64,000 bases of DNA. Origin: Galdieria sulphuraria. Lineage: Eukaryota; Rhodophyta; Bangiophyceae; Galdieriales; Galdieriaceae. Location of the stretch: positions 1 through 64,000 of the forward strand of contig NW_005178474.1 of NCBI RefSeq assembly GCF_000341285.1, written 5' to 3'. Of this stretch, positions 21,008-35,650 are shown in pieces. Below the pieces are notes generated by a model. That model worked only from the letters and a program-made list of their open reading frames with translations. It was not told the origin of the DNA and ran no database searches. The stretch's first letter is position 1, and the number at the start of each line of letters is the position of its first letter. The position numbers were made by a program, and so were the translations under genes.

Positions 21008-24000
21008 ATGCTTCAAAGGTTTGTTTCTTTGAAGGAACGACGAGCAAAGACCTCGAAAGTATCTAGTGAAGACTCTTTACTCAAAAATAAAGAGTTGATA
21101 TTCACCAAGCTTAAGAATGAATATGAAGCTGCAATATCCAAGCAAAGAGAGGGAGAGTTAGATAGCGCACTCATAATGTATGGAAGTTTAGTGGAAGAAC
21201 TGAAGAGGTTGGCGGACGACGTCAAGAACACTAGAGAAATAGACGATAAGATACGCTCTTTGTCCTTTCAACAGTTGCCTTTTGAATTTCGTTTGCACTT
21301 TCTGTGCTTAAAGAACAGTGCATATATTTGTGAAGAGAAAGGTCGTTGGGAAGAAATGAAGTCCTTGTACTCTATTCTTATGGAATCCTTTGCAGATTGG
21401 GTAGTTTTAGATACCGGTTTGGTCGTAAGAATGTTACGTGCTCTCAAAAAAGTGGGAAGTTTCTCCTTTGCAAGGAAAATTTGTGAATATTATTTGAGAC
21501 AAAAGAACGACAAGTTTATTTATACAGAATGGTGTTCTCTAATTCGCATTATCGGAGATAGCCTTATATATGAATCGCAAGATAATGCTGATGATATGAG
21601 TTGGAGTAATCTTGCCTCATCATCATCTTTTATCCAAAGTACCATTTCGTTTGAGGCCACAATTCCTTGCAAATCAATGAAGCCCGCCTATTTCATAACA
21701 GATGCACGTAACTTATTGTTGTGGATATTGCTTGGTGCATTTTATGATAGTGAATCTGTTTCATTTGATTTTCAGAGTCATGTTCAACTTGTGCACTCTT
21801 ATGAATCTCCGGGAATTTTAGATTCCTCAGGAAGTGTAATATTTTCTGTAAGTTTTCTATATTTTATATTTGATTTCGAGTAGATTGATATAAGGTTTTT
21901 TTAGGAAAAGGATTTGATGGAGAAGATGGAATACATTTATCAAATTTGGAAAGATGCTTCGTCTATTCTTAAACCAAAAAATTTTGGTGAGAATACTGAA
22001 ACTTATGGTTTAGAAGCTGTTTGGAATGAACTTAAAATATCTTCTCAAAGAGCGGGCTTGGATACTATGATAGTTGATTGCTTTGCTCTTGAAGAACATT
22101 CATTGAACAATCAAACAAACGAAATGCCATCCAACATTTTTCATCAAGAACGATTCAGTCAAGTTCTGCTGTCATTTCCTGATTGGGACAAGTTAGAGTT
22201 ACCTTCCTATTCGTGTTCCTTGTTTGATCTGTTTTGTTTGTTATTGACGAATTTTGCAAATTGTTCAAGCCTTCCTATTGAATTGGGTCCTTTACTGTGC
22301 TTTGCTTGGCTTCAATTCCGATCGATCTTTCCTACCATTTCAACTGAAGAGAACATCCTATTCTTAAATGTTGCAGAGTTGATCTTTAAGTGGTTTCCTT
22401 TTATTTGCAGAATACTCAATTTATCATCATCGACTCTTAGTCCTATGAGTGATAGCTATGAGGACTGCAAATTTATTCCTTGTTCCTTTTGTAACCTAGC
22501 ATTGATGGAATGTGAATATTTGTTAACTCGATTTTTGGATGGCGTATCGGAACAAGAAGAAACATTTGAAGAAGACTTGTATACCAAATGTCGTGTCTTT
22601 ATTTTGAAAGCAAAGATTAACAGTTATTTATGTAGACAAGACAGTAACGTGCTGCTCCATATGAATCTTGATAATTTGCTCAACTCTGTCTCTGATATTG
22701 AAAGAGTTGCAGTATCCTTCAATCAATTTTCAATGAAATTATTGGATACTTTAAACTTGTTAATGGAACAACGAAGACTGATTGATCATTTGATGGAATT
22801 TTATAGCATTCTTTGGCAAGTGAACACGGTCAATGAATGGGAAATACAGCTTGTGAGATTTTGTCACAAACTTCGACCACAGCTGTTTACTAATCTTACT
22901 GAAGAAAGACTTCACGAGCATCTTCTCTTGTGTGATTTTCTGGATATTGGTATTCATGCACCTCTTCCATATCAAACCGATTACTCTCTTTTGACTTGTA
23001 TAACTTTCAAGTTGCAAATCGTTTCTAGTTTCCTTACTGTTGTATCAAGTTCATTTAAATATGCAGGTTGCACAATGATAATGATACAACAGCAGATCAG
23101 CAAAAGTTTTTTGATACTGAAGAAACTCTCTAGCTTTCTAAAAGACTTGGAAGCGAAACAAAATGACTATTCCACTTGTAACAATTTCCTTCCGGAAATG
23201 ATCGATAATTTGTTGCTTCTTTTTGAAAGTTTATGCTTGTTGGCTATGTCATTGGTAGAGATGAGACATAGGGATGAAAGTTTAGAATGGTTGGTAAAGA
23301 GTACATCCAAATATCAGAAACGATTCATGTTTCTTTTACTTTGCATTTCCAAAACTTGTGAATGGCTGCTTTCGACGTGGGAAAGTTTGATCATTCAAAG
23401 CTGGGATGACTCTATTGCAGATCTTATGGAACATTCATTGGCATTGTTTTATATCGTTTTACGTCAGATATCTCTAAGGGAGAATTTACAAAGAATGAAA
23501 TCCTTCCGTTCTATTATTCAAGTATACTGTACCTGTCTTCGTAGATGGATGAATGTTTGCAATGCTGGTGATAAAGAACCATTTTTAATATTAAAGGAGT
23601 GGAACCAGGATTCCAATAGTTTCATCGAGAGACGACAGCATATTTCATCTGAACTTGCTGCTGGTTACTACTATCGCTATGGTTTGAGAGCGCCATTCAT
23701 CTCCGACGATGACTTGAATGGTCACTGGTTGACTCGAGAATTATCTTTGCAAAGTTTTATCAAGTCATTAGATCCTACTCATGTTGTAGAGTTTTATTAT
23801 GCTTTTCAGAAGGAGTTGAGAGAAGCAACTATTTCCAACCGAAAAGGTTCGATAGGAGAAATGAAGCGTACGTTGAAAGCATTGTTGAAAGTTTTCTTTT
23901 CAGTCGAGCAGCCAGCCTTTGAACCTAATCAGTTGATTGAACCATTCAAGTCTAGTTTGGAAAATGTCACTGAAGAACAACTTGAGGATGAATCAACAGA

Positions 24001-25764
24001 TTGGGAGTTTATTTTTGCTTCTTCCCTGAATTGTTGGATTTCTAGAGGTCAACGTCTGTTAGAACACTTACATTTTACTAAGAGACGTTCTTCAGTCGAT
24101 CTTCATGAGTATCACGAAGTTTTGCTGGATATTTGTGATCTACTCTCTCGTTGCCTAAGCCTGGAGTTGGAAATGACAAGAAAGAAAGTCAAGTCAATGT
24201 CATTGACCTCGTATTTTGTTTCTCGCCACAAGTTATTAGAGGAACTTTTAGGACTGCAGTTGTTCATCCTTTCATTAGAACCTAAAAGAGCGCAGTGTTG
24301 GTTGTGGCTTGGAGAAATGTCTTTGGAATTGTCTCATGTTGACAACGAAATGAAGCATTTGGAGATTGATGAGAATAGAGATTCAAATTGTATATATTTG
24401 CGTTTTGAAGAATGCGCAAAAGTTTTTTCATTTTCCAGGCGATTGGCTAGCTATCAAGATCATCTGAATGGAAGAAAAGTATTAATGCAATTGGCATCAC
24501 AAGGAGAAGGAATCTGCTATTTTTTAGCCGCTAGACTTGCAAAATCATCCAAATTTCGCTTTTGGCATTTAGCTATCCGAGCATTAGATCGTCTAATTCA
24601 AATGAAGGACACGGAGCCAGACAACGATACTGAAAGCGTTTCTTTAATTCACCATAATTCATTGAGTTGGTGGTATTTTTTCCTTCTTCGAGGCAAACTT
24701 GGTTTCAAATTGAGAGAATCTGTGGAACGCATCTGTTGGTTTCTAACTCGAGCAATTGTTTTACATCGAGAGGAAGCAACAAGACTAAGACAAGAACTTG
24801 AAACGGAGCCGATATATCAGTTTGACATGATTCGATTGAAAATATTATTACATGAAGGTGAATTTTCACTTTGCGACGATAGTCTAAAGATATTATTGGA
24901 CGATAGTGACATATATTTTCCAATTTCAGACGATAGGAAGAAGACCGATTCCTCTTCAGGAGCTTGCATTAACTTTGATATTTCTAGTATGCTGAGAATT
25001 GTATCCAATCAAATTGTTGAACACGTGAACTATATATGGGATTCTCATCAGTTTCGGAATGGCTCCAGGTCTTCTGGTTATCTGTATAAACCTTTTTATG
25101 CACAAGCCGTTGCTTATAAAGTTGGTTTGCAAATGAATCAAAAAGCACTAGACTCGGTAAGGAATGTACTTGTCTGATATGTTTCTAACAGTACAAACTA
25201 ATTGATGTTTTGAAGATATCCAATTTGTTCCAACCTTCTGTTGCAAATAGCTCGATTGGCAATTTTTGGTACATGTTTACAGCATTACCTGTAAGTTTAT
25301 TGAGTGAAATGATCTTTGAGTCCAAAGCTCAGTATCAAAAGTGGAAATTCAAATGCCTTTCCTTTTATATTCAACAGAGTGCCTTGTTGAAGCAGAAAGA
25401 AAACCTTTGGGCTGCATTTAGTCGTTTAAAAAGAAGAAAACCGGAAGAAACCGATGATGAGCTATTGAAACAAGTCATGCAGTTATATTTCGATTGTATA
25501 CTATCCACATCATCTGAATGGAAATATTGGGATAACTCAAGGCTCAGCGAAGAATTGCAGCATCTTTGGAAAATGTATCTGTTTCTTACATCTTTTTACA
25601 AAGAATCAAGTCTTATCAATGCAATACAACGCAAAATGGAAAGCTTGTTATGTCTTGTATGTCCTGAAGATGAAAATTCTGGAAAAGTATCTTTACTCGC
25701 ATATTGTTCTAAAAAGTGGCCTGAGCTGGAAAGGAATCTAAAACGGAAAAGGGGATTCACTTAG
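21008..25764 (+). CDS. CABIN1/Hir3-like subunit of the HIRA histone chaperone
   Basis: Three exons: 21008-21847, 21905-25156 and 25192-25764; introns of 57 and 35 bp; 1554 aa. The N-terminus has tetratricopeptide-like helices: YEAAISKQREGELDSALIMY, then LPFEFRLHFLCLKNSAYICE with an alternating pattern as in CABIN1/Hir3, and LVRMLRALKKVGSFSFARKI. The middle is helical throughout. Near residues 1150-1250 it has GICYFLAARLAKSSKFRFWH and WWYFFLLRGKLGFKLRES, comparable to the C-terminal TPR block of the family. HIRA with CABIN1/Hir3 deposits H3.3-H4 independently of replication. The assignment rests on overall TPR layout and length rather than on a diagnostic motif, so another large TPR scaffold is possible. 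The second intron is only 35 bp. The stop codon lies 6 bp before the next ATG. Confidence 0.6.
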
Positions 25765-25770
25765 AAACAA

Positions 25771-26994
25771 ATGGAAGTATATATCGGGAAACCTTTTATG
25801 ACAAGTAAGAAAAGTACAACACTACCTTTTCTTTTGGAAAAGAAACAATCTGGTTCCGTTGTAGAGGATAAGAAAAGCAAGCTCTCCAATTTTGTTTCTT
25901 GGATATGTGGCACTTTAGAGAACACAAGGAAGACTTTTGACAGTATTCGTCATACTACAAAGTTAGCCATTATTCGGTCTGTTCTAGCTACTGTAGAGGA
26001 AAAGAGTCAACGCAGGGATGTGAATGTTGTTACCTACTTTCCTCCAGCAGAGAGGATCATAGCTATCGGTGATGTGCACGGAGATCTACAGTCCCTTCAA
26101 AGTGCGTTGCGACTATCAAAGGTAGTTGGAGTGGGTGGAGAATGGGTTTGTTTTCGTATTTTCTTCTGTTAGTTTGATTCTTACTGTGACCTATCTTTAC
26201 AGACTGGTGGTAGAACACTAGTTGTTCAGTTAGGAGACGTTTTGGACCGTGGTGACCAGGAAAGAGAAGTTCTTCAATATCTGGAAAAACTTAATATTCA
26301 GGCCTCGAGACAAGGCGGAAAAGTGGTGACTTTACTGGGTAATCACGAAATTATGAACGTCGAGCTTGACTTTAGATATGTCACTCCCGGTGGGTTTTCT
26401 GCCTTTACGAGTAAGACAAATGAACTAGAACAAGGCTATTATGAGAAAAACGTACCAAGAGCTTATCAAGAAGTTATAAAACAACTTCCTGACTTTATGA
26501 AAGCCAGAGCTCTTGCATTAAGACCCGGGGGTCCTACCACAGTGCGTTATTTTTCTAAAAGCCCGATCGTTTTGGTGGTTGGAGATAACGTTTTCGTTCA
26601 TGCTGGTTTGAATAATGAACATGTTGCCTTTGGACTAGACGAAATAAATCAATCAACAATGAATTGGTTGCTAGGTAAGGGAGAGAAACCAGAAATTCTT
26701 CGAGGTCGCTTTAGTCCTGTGTGGACACGTATCTATTCCTATCCAAATCTTGCAGTAGATAGCGAGGAATGTCATGAGTTGTGTAGTACTCTTGATAAGA
26801 TCCCTGCCAAACGAATGATCGTTGGTCATACACCCCAATCTCATATTAATGCAGCCTGTAAAGCTCGAGTTTGGAGAGTCGATACAGGTTTGTCTAATGC
26901 TTATGGTGGCAATGTTGAGACACTGGAAATCACCAAAAAAGGTGTGAAAGTACTAAAGTGGAAGACCAAGCGAGCCAATCTTCTTCGGCAATGA
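25771..26994 (+). CDS. Shewanella-like (SLP) protein phosphatase
   Basis: Two exons, 25771-26145 and 26203-26994, 57-bp intron; 388 aa. All metallophosphatase motifs are present: IAIGDVHGDLQS (GDxHG), VVQLGDVLDRGDQE (GDxxDRG), VTLLGNHEIMN (GNHE), VFVHAGLN and RMIVGHTPQS. The 'GDVLDRGDQE' and 'GNHEIMN' forms are typical of SLP phosphatases, the bacterial-type PPP enzymes found in plants, algae and some protists, rather than PP1/PP2A. The first 85 residues are basic and may target the protein; a second ATG at 25798 gives MTSKKSTTLPFLLEKK. Starting at 25771 the gene begins 6 bp after the stop of the CABIN1-like gene, so its promoter must lie inside that gene. Confidence 0.9.
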
Positions 26995-27010
26995 GGACCT
27001 CATAACCAAT

Positions 27011-28713
27011 TCAGCGTTGATTTGTCGTTGGATCTTCACCCAACTGTTGTAAATGCACAATCCTATGAAAGACAAGGGCTCCTAGGAACATAGAAAAGCT
27101 ATAATAACCAAAGAGATATATATAATTCCAATCGAACCATTCCAATGAAAGAGCGGCTAAAAGACTACCAAGAGCAGAAGTTAGCAGCCAGATTGCTTGA
27201 ATTGTACTCTTTAGTTGGATAGGAGCGGAAGCAAAGGCAAGTTCAACTCCAGAGACACTGACTAGAATCTCTCCAACAGATAACAAGATCCATTGAGGTA
27301 AAGTTCTCCAAGCTGAAATTTGAAAAGGCATTGCTTTTTGTATTTGAAATTGAACAACAGCACTGCATATAAAAGCAAGACAAGTCAAAAGCATGCCCAA
27401 AAATATTCTATCGGTGGAAGTCCATCGAATATATTTTTGTATTCTAGGATAGATCCACTCCGCACTAATTGGAACTCCCAGTAACACAACTAGAGTAAAA
27501 AGAATGATTGAAAATGATTAATAACAATATAAAGCCACTTACTTAAGGGATTCCAAGCAGTCCATTGTGCTGGGTTCATTTGTATATCGAAAATACGAGG
27601 CATCTCCATCAAGGATAGTTGCTGAATCCAAGTAGCTCCCTGTTGAGACCAGCACATCCAAAAGATTGCAATGGGAGAAAGTAACAAGCTTATTCGTAAA
27701 ATACAACGCCATTCTTCTATAGCTCTCGTTGTTCTATACAATTGATTATTTTGGTCATTACGGTGAAAGAAGATACTTGAAAATGAAACAACGGTATGCC
27801 TTATATGATGAAGTAATGTTGGACTACTTTCTTTTTGAATATGAACGTAACCAGTGAAACGCATGCCATTCAAAAATGTAACCAATGATAAGAGCAGAAC
27901 ACTTGCCGAAACAAAGTAGGCTCCACTCCATCCAAAGACTTGCTTTGTCCAAGGACAGATCAATTGTCCTGCAATGGCACCCATATTAATACATAAATAG
28001 AATCTCGCAAAGTAAATAGTCGTATTCAAACGATCTTCAACGGAAGTATGACTTGCGTCAATTGGATATCCATTGGATACTTGTTCCTCAACCATGTCAT
28101 CATTGAAGTTATCGTTCATCTGTAGTAACGGGTCGACAAAGTCCTTTGAAAGTTGACTAGTTGATAACGCATTTCTTTCTAAGCTAACAGCAGTACACTG
28201 TAATCTAACTTTATGACGCCACTCTACTTGTTCTGCACCAAAAGCACTGACACAAGGTTTTATGCCTCCAGTCCCAAGAGCGATCAAAAATAAGGATAGA
28301 AAGGTCAATAACTTGGTCCAAGTCACTTCTTCTTGTAACAACGACGAAAGTGGCAACAACAATTGGCCAGAAAGATAAATAAGAGTAAAGTATACAATGG
28401 TTCGATATTTTCCTAGGTACTGATCAGCAAACCATGAACCCAATAACGGAGTACAATAACACAGAGCTTGAAAATAGTTGAAATTGGCAGCTGCCTGTTG
28501 AGTGCCATAATGGAGGTGCTGCTGAAAGTATAAAGTAAGCAACGCTGTAAAACCATAAAAGTTGAAACGCTCGGCACACTCTGTGGCAAATATAGGAAGC
28601 GTGAGCCAAAAGTCACCAGGTGAGTTGTTGGTTGCTCTTTGTTTGAATGGTCCAACGAACTGTATTATAGTACGTGAAAGGATACTTTCTGAAGAAGTAT
28701 TCAGCGTATCCAT
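27011..28713 (-). CDS. Proton-dependent oligopeptide transporter (POT/PTR family)
   Basis: Two exons on the minus strand: 28713-27543 and 27489-27011, 53-bp intron; 549 aa. Motifs are AERFNFYGFTALLTLYFQ (the family's ExxER-FYG-type first helix), FQALCYCTPLLGSWFADQYLG, ALGTGGIKPCVSAFGAEQ (POT signature 'GTGGIKP') and FYLCINMGAI. The C-terminal half has further helices and ends after LGEDPTTNQR. POT carriers import di- and tripeptides, nitrate or other small solutes with protons. The frame remains open upstream of the chosen ATG but that part is AT-rich and not family-like, so 28713 is preferred. Gene tails face the phosphatase gene across 16 bp. Confidence 0.9.
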
Positions 28714-29022
28714 TTCCCATGAAAATTGGAATGAAATGAAAATGGGAGCTTCCTTTATAGTTTTATAAATGTTTTTGCAAGAAAAAAAAGTTGTTGTACT
28801 TAAAAAAAAACAAGCAGAAACACTATGGAATCTAAGTTTCTTAAAAAAATTGGCCAATAAATATTTGAGAAACTCATAAGGCAACTTTTTGCACATGACA
28901 TTGGTTTGCTGCTTACCATCATGAAGAGTTTAAATATATTTTATGGTCTTAAGAGCATTGATATCATAATGGAGATCCAAATACATTCCACGTCACACAA
29001 TCTCTAATTCCTTGAGAGGTAA

Positions 29023-30629
29023 ATGTTGTTCTTTGTAAACTGTCCTTTTTGTGTTACGCCATCTCAACAACTTCTCAGAAGGAAACATTCGGGAAAATAC
29101 AATATTGATGACATAGATAGAAAAAGTCGTTTCAAGAAAAGTTCACGCTATGAAACCATTTTCACAACTCTCTCTTTGGTATCATCACAAAGGAAAACTT
29201 CAGAGGAAATTATGAAAGAAGCAGTTAAGCTCATGCCTGGAGGTGTCAATTCTCCTGTTCGTGCTTTTCGATCTGTCGGAGGAAATCCGATTGTCTTTAA
29301 AAAAGTAAAAGGTTCAAAGGTGTATGATGTGGATGGTAACGAATATATTGACTATGTGGGAACTTGGGGGCCAGCTATAGTTGGCCACGCCAACGATGAA
29401 GTCGTGAAAGCTTTAAAAGAAGCAGTAGAGAATGGGACCAGTTTTGGAGCTCCTTGTGAACTGGAGAACATCCTTGCTCGAATGGTCATTGATGCGGTAC
29501 CTTCAGTAGAAATGGTTCGATTTGTCAATTCAGGAACAGAAGCTTGTATGTCAGCACTACGATTGATGCGTGCTTATACAGGTAGAGAGAAGATCATAAA
29601 ATTTGCTGGCTGTTTTCATGGTCATGCTGATCCATATTTGGTTCAGGTATGATATCCAATATGTTAGCTTCTCATAGATACTGAAATAGTGTTAAAGGCA
29701 GGTTCTGGTGTAGCCACTCTTGGACTTCCAGATTCACCTGGAGTCCCAAAGTCTACCACAGAGAATACATTAACTGCGCCTTATAATGACTATCAAGCCG
29801 TTGAGAACTTATTTCATACTTATCCAGTATGTGTAATCATTTTTGTTGTTCAATCGAATATATCTTCAACTCTTTAAACTATATAGAATCAGATTGCGGG
29901 CGTTATTTTGGAACCCGTCGTTGGAAACTCTGGTTTTATTCTTCCAGACAAGTCTTTTTTGGAAGGTCTACGTTCTTTAACTAGAAGAGAAGGTGCTCTA
30001 TTATGCTTCGATGAAGTGATGACTGGCTTCCGCATTTCCTATGGAGGAGCTCAGAAGTATTTCAATATCCAACCTGATCTTACTACCTTTGGGAAAATAA
30101 TTGGTGGTGGTTTACCTGTGGGTGCATATGGAGGAAGAAAAGATATTATGGAGATGATTGCTCCTTCTGGACCAGTTTATCAGGTGTGATTTGATTTTGT
30201 TTAATAATGCCTTTTTTGTATTGATTGTTCTAGTCTGGTACTCTTTCAGGAAATCCGTTAGCTATGACTGCTGGAATCAAAACATTAGAGATATTGAAAA
30301 GACCTGGCACTTATGAATATTTGGAGCAAATAACAAGCAAGTTGGTAAATTCTATGGTAGCCATTGCACAAGATGCTGGACATGCGTTTACTGGAGGACA
30401 TTTGTCTGCTATGTTTGGATTTTTCTTTACTTCAGGAACTGTGAAAAACTTTGAAGATGCCAAAAGGTCCGACCTTGCAAAGTTTCAACGTTTTCATCGG
30501 TCCATGCTGGAACAAGGCATCTATCTCGCTCCATCTCAGTTTGAGGCAGGGTTTATCAGTTTGCAGCATTCAGAAAGAGATATCGAAGAAACTTTACAAG
30601 CTTTTACAAGAGTTATGAAGGAGATATGA
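29023..30629 (+). CDS. hemL: Glutamate-1-semialdehyde 2,1-aminomutase (plastid)
   Basis: Four exons: 29023-29646, 29698-29826, 29887-30183 and 30234-30629; introns of 51, 60 and 50 bp; 481 aa. The first 50 or so residues are basic and Ser/Gln-rich, a probable plastid transit peptide. The enzyme starts at [20 protein letters not shown] and has [55 protein letters not shown] (joined across intron 1), [12 protein letters not shown] and [16 protein letters not shown] with the PLP-binding Lys. It converts glutamate-1-semialdehyde into 5-aminolevulinate, the committed C5 route to haem, chlorophyll and bilins in plastids. This is one of the markers of a photosynthetic host. Confidence 0.96.
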
Positions 30630-30676
30630 TCAAGAAAAGAACATTGTGCCTATCTTTGCTCTTTATAAATGAATGC

Positions 30677-31639
30677 TTATTCGGCTTTGTTTTCCTGAAA
30701 ACAATATTGCAATGGAAGTAGTTGAGATTTCTTTCTTTTCTCACCTCTCTTTATATTGGCACATAATGGACACCAAGAAGGAGGACGTGAAGAACTTGTT
30801 TTTCTTCGAATATTATTTGCATTCATCATAAATATATGGCCTTGTGAACACTCCCACTTGAGCTTCTGGTGTACATTTTTATATACTGTTGAAAGGCATC
30901 TTCCACCCCGTTCCTTCGCCAACTCTTCTAACTCGGACAAGTCTAATGTTTGTGTTTTTCTTGCACAAATTGGACACCAACTTCCTCGCCTTACATTATC
31001 TCCAGAAGCATACCATTCGTGTCCCTCACCACAACGCCACAAAAATTTATCACGAACGCTTTTATAAGTTGTAGACAGACACAAACCTCCTCTTCGTAAA
31101 GCTATTCTTTGCATAGTTCCCAAAGATAGAGGTTTAGTAGACCCTCGACGAAGTTCAGGACAAAGTTCAGCCTCTGCTTCATATGTACATAAAGGACAAA
31201 CTTTACAGACGGGACTTCCCTTTAAAGCCTTTATAATATGACCTCTATTTTATACTGATGAGTAGACTGGACACAGAAAAAGATACAGTCGTATATCATA
31301 CCGTTCACACTGATATTTTATAAAAGGACAACTTGCACCGTCTCCACAAGGAGCATCTTCCAATCTTTTCGCACCACAAGGCAACTCTAACACATTAGAA
31401 GCTTCTTCACTGACAAGTGTCTGAGAGTTGATAGCGAAAGTTTGAAAAGACTTGGGCTCATCAAGTGTAAAGGCTGCTCGTGTATAGTTTCTTATTCTCC
31501 TCGAAAAGTTGGCTTTGCACTGTAAGAAAGTATTTCTGTCTTGACGAAGACGTTGCCGAATGGTAGTTGGAGATATAAGGCACCTTTTGTTGAAACGTGG
31601 GTGGTGAGAGAGAATAGAAACCACATATAAGATTATCAT
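30677..31639 (-). CDS. Zinc-ribbon repeat protein (GHxW...CPxC repeats)
   Basis: Two exons on the minus strand, 31639-31302 and 31244-30677, 57-bp intron; 301 aa. The spliced protein has three copies of a pattern Cys-x2-Gly-His ... Cys-Pro-x-Cys: CERGHIIKALKG with VCPLC across the intron, then FLWRCGEGHEWYASGDNVRR with WCPIC, then LKWECSQGHIFMMNANNIRR with WCPLC. Copies two and three are preceded by RGGLCLSTTYKSV and RGGRCLSTVYKNV. This matches the probable zinc-ribbon (DUF4379-like) repeats of plants, algae and bacteria, often linked to nucleic-acid enzymes, but function is not known. The N-terminal 90 residues are basic and may be a targeting sequence. The intron falls inside the first repeat, which strengthens the splice call. 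Confidence 0.72.
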
Positions 31640-31863
31640 CGACAAGCTGCCTTTTCAATTGCACAAAAATTGCATTTGAAATCTTTCCAAAACTTTAACA
31701 AATCTCAAAATTCCCGAGTATGATGTTATCTTTCTCTTTTCTTATGACAATGGTAGAGTGAAAGAAGAATGAAGATACCCATACGGAGAATCCAACCAGT
31801 CCATCCAAGAGACCTGCAACTATTTTTCAGAAATCCAGAGTAAAAAATATTCTGCGATTGAGT

Positions 31864-34337
<2,474 letters not shown>

Positions 34338-34374
34338 TTAAATGTCTTTTTGTGGTTCCTTTTGCCGTTGAGGG

Positions 34375-35361
34375 ATGCCTAAAAGAACTGGAACCACTAC
34401 GATGGAAAATGCAAGTCAAGTCAAACAGAAAACCAAACTGGAATCTCAAAAAGATATAGACTTGCTAGATGATTCTTCAAGAAACGGGATAAGACAGAGG
34501 TTGGTTAAACGAATGTTGATGGACCTATCAAGTTTCTTAACAAAGTTTAGGAAAAGGAGACCCAACTCTCGTGAAAAGAGTGAAAAAGGTTTGCGTTCGT
34601 TTGCTATTCGTGTAAGAAAAAAGGTGGAAGAAAAGAAAAGAACGACTTATAATCAAGTTGCAGACGAACTTGTAAAAGAGGTACTGGACCCCACTATTAG
34701 TGACCCTACAAACCGTTTTTATGATGAAAAGAACATTCGAAGAAGAGTATATGACGCTTTAAATGTTCTTATGGCAATGGGAATGATAGAGAAGCGAAAG
34801 AAGGATATTTTATGGAGGGGAGTTTCTTTCGATAACTCGGAGTTCCTAAAGGAGCTTGAAGAGAAGGTGAAGTTTAAGAACGAAGAGTTGCGACAAAAGC
34901 GTCATAGATTAGAAGAGTTGGAAGCTCAAAAAAGCGCTGTAGAAGCAATGCTAAGACGAAACGCTTCGAGTTCTGTTGGAGAATTTCATCCAGAAAGTTG
35001 TATTCACTTACCGTTTATAATCGTTTCTACTAGTACAGACACCTCTATTGATGTAGAAATGGAAGAAAATGCAGAAGAAGTTTTGTTCACTTTTAATAGA
35101 CCTTTTGAAATATACGATGATCAAGTTATTCTACAAGGAATTTTTCGTAATGCTACTTTCAACGACCATATAGCTGAACCTACCAACGTATTGGTTCCAG
35201 AGAAACAACGATTCGCCGCTACCCATTCTCATCATCAGTTAAATGAACAAATGAAAGAACGAACTCAACATTCTTCATTTTCAAATGGACCACCGAAAAA
35301 CTTTGTAGATAATAATAGTATCTTGAACAGCCATTTGGTATACTTAACAGATGATGTCTAA
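34375..35361 (+). CDS. DP: DP-type E2F dimerisation partner
   Basis: Single exon, 328 aa. Winged-helix DNA-binding domain at about residues 65-145: KGLRSFAIRVRKKVEEK, TTYNQVADELVKEVL, YDEKNIRRRVYDALNVLMAM and IEKRKKDILWRG. The stretch NIRRRVYDALNVLMAM is the DP form rather than the E2F form. A coiled-coil dimerisation segment follows (FLKELEEKVKFKNEELRQKR and on to MLRRN), then a DP-type conserved region with FIIVSTSTDTSID and FNRPFEIYDD. DP proteins pair with E2F to control S-phase genes in the nucleus. The ATG is 37 bp from the adenylate kinase ATG on the other strand, so promoters overlap. Confidence 0.94.
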   Translation: MPKRTGTTTMENASQVKQKTKLESQKDIDLLDDSSRNGIRQRLVKRMLMDLSSFLTKFRKRRPNSREKSEKGLRSFAIRVRKKVEEKKRTTYNQVADELVKEVLDPTISDPTNRFYDEKNIRRRVYDALNVLMAMGMIEKRKKDILWRGVSFDNSEFLKELEEKVKFKNEELRQKRHRLEELEAQKSAVEAMLRRNASSSVGEFHPESCIHLPFIIVSTSTDTSIDVEMEENAEEVLFTFNRPFEIYDDQVILQGIFRNATFNDHIAEPTNVLVPEKQRFAATHSHHQLNEQMKERTQHSSFSNGPPKNFVDNNSILNSHLVYLTDDV

Positions 35362-35650
35362 ACAACTTTGCAGTTTGAAAAAATAAAAACTGACTGTTAC
35401 ATGAAAACTCTGGGAATATTTATATTCTTGTATGTAAGCAGCTACAGAGTAAAACTTGTGAAAGTTCGTTCTTAACAAGATTGCAAGTTTTCCTCATCAG
35501 TTCCACGACCTTTATATTTGGGCTCAAAGTCTATTTTTTCACTTACAGAAAAAGTAAAGAAATTTCAATCTTTTGTGTTAGGTTTCGTTGAATGTTGTAA
35601 AAAGATCTCTTCAATCCTTGGCATTCAATCTTGGATCGCATTTCATTCTA

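Noticed and set aside
28714-28896. Upstream extension of the POT transporter frame
   Set aside because: AT-rich, Phe/Lys-rich and not part of the transporter fold; the ATG at 28713 gives the usual start.
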